A stretch of 14,219 bases of DNA from Bacteroidota bacterium (GTDB lineage: Bacteria; Bacteroidota; Bacteroidia; Chitinophagales; Chitinophagaceae): positions 1 through 14,219 of the forward strand of contig CANGUS010000016.1 in the NCBI GenBank assembly GCA_947457085.1, given 5' to 3'. The position numbers and the translations under genes are program-made. The notes below the pieces were generated by a model. It did not search any database. It saw only the letters and a list, made by a program, of their open reading frames with translations, and had not been told where the DNA came from. Positions 14,180 to 14,219 of the stretch are shown in pieces (position 1 is the stretch's first letter; every line of letters starts with the position of its first letter).

Positions 14180-14219
14180 TAAGGGCTGGAAGTTGAAAAA
14201 TGGATACTTATTTTAAGAA

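Overview
The window looks like chromosomal DNA from a member of the Bacteroidota. It is AT-rich (by eye, roughly a third G+C). It carries a full-length SprA/Sov-type protein, the outer-membrane translocon of the type IX secretion system, which is confined to this phylum. It also has DUF2490 and DUF4956 genes and several matches to the Bacteroidota -7 promoter box TAnnTTTG. I cannot assign a genus. No tRNA, rRNA, CRISPR, insertion sequence or prophage gene was seen, and no gene-free stretch exceeds about 210 bases.

Layout, plus strand first. The window opens inside the 3' end of ruvA (1-177). Eight bases later comes the very long sprA (186-7685, 2499 aa), starting at a TTG codon. A GNAT acetyltransferase (7789-8241) and carA, the small subunit of carbamoyl-phosphate synthase (8359-9459), follow on the same strand. 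A 210-base gap with a long bulged hairpin leads to a small exported or membrane peptide gene (9670-9852). That gene has its own -7 box and its 3' end overlaps the next, convergent gene by 18 bases.

The minus strand from 13525 down to 9835 holds five genes that probably form one transcription unit. In transcription order they encode a VTC-type polyphosphate polymerase domain protein, a DUF4956 inner-membrane protein (overlapping the first by 14 bases), a small lipoprotein, a DUF2490 outer-membrane barrel (1 base from the lipoprotein stop) and a PfkB-family sugar kinase resembling heptose-7-phosphate kinase. The last gene on the plus strand, divergent from this operon, is yajQ (13691-14179), a small nucleotide-binding protein.

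The most interesting part is the minus-strand operon. A cytosolic VTC-like catalytic domain, a separate multi-pass membrane protein, an envelope lipoprotein and an outer-membrane barrel are encoded together. This could be a split bacterial counterpart of the eukaryotic VTC complex, making polyphosphate (or a similar polyanion) and passing it into or across the envelope. The gene identities are well supported by motifs; the joint function is inference. At the lipoprotein/DUF2490 junction a perfect 10-bp inverted repeat encloses both the stop and the start codon, which suggests translational coupling.
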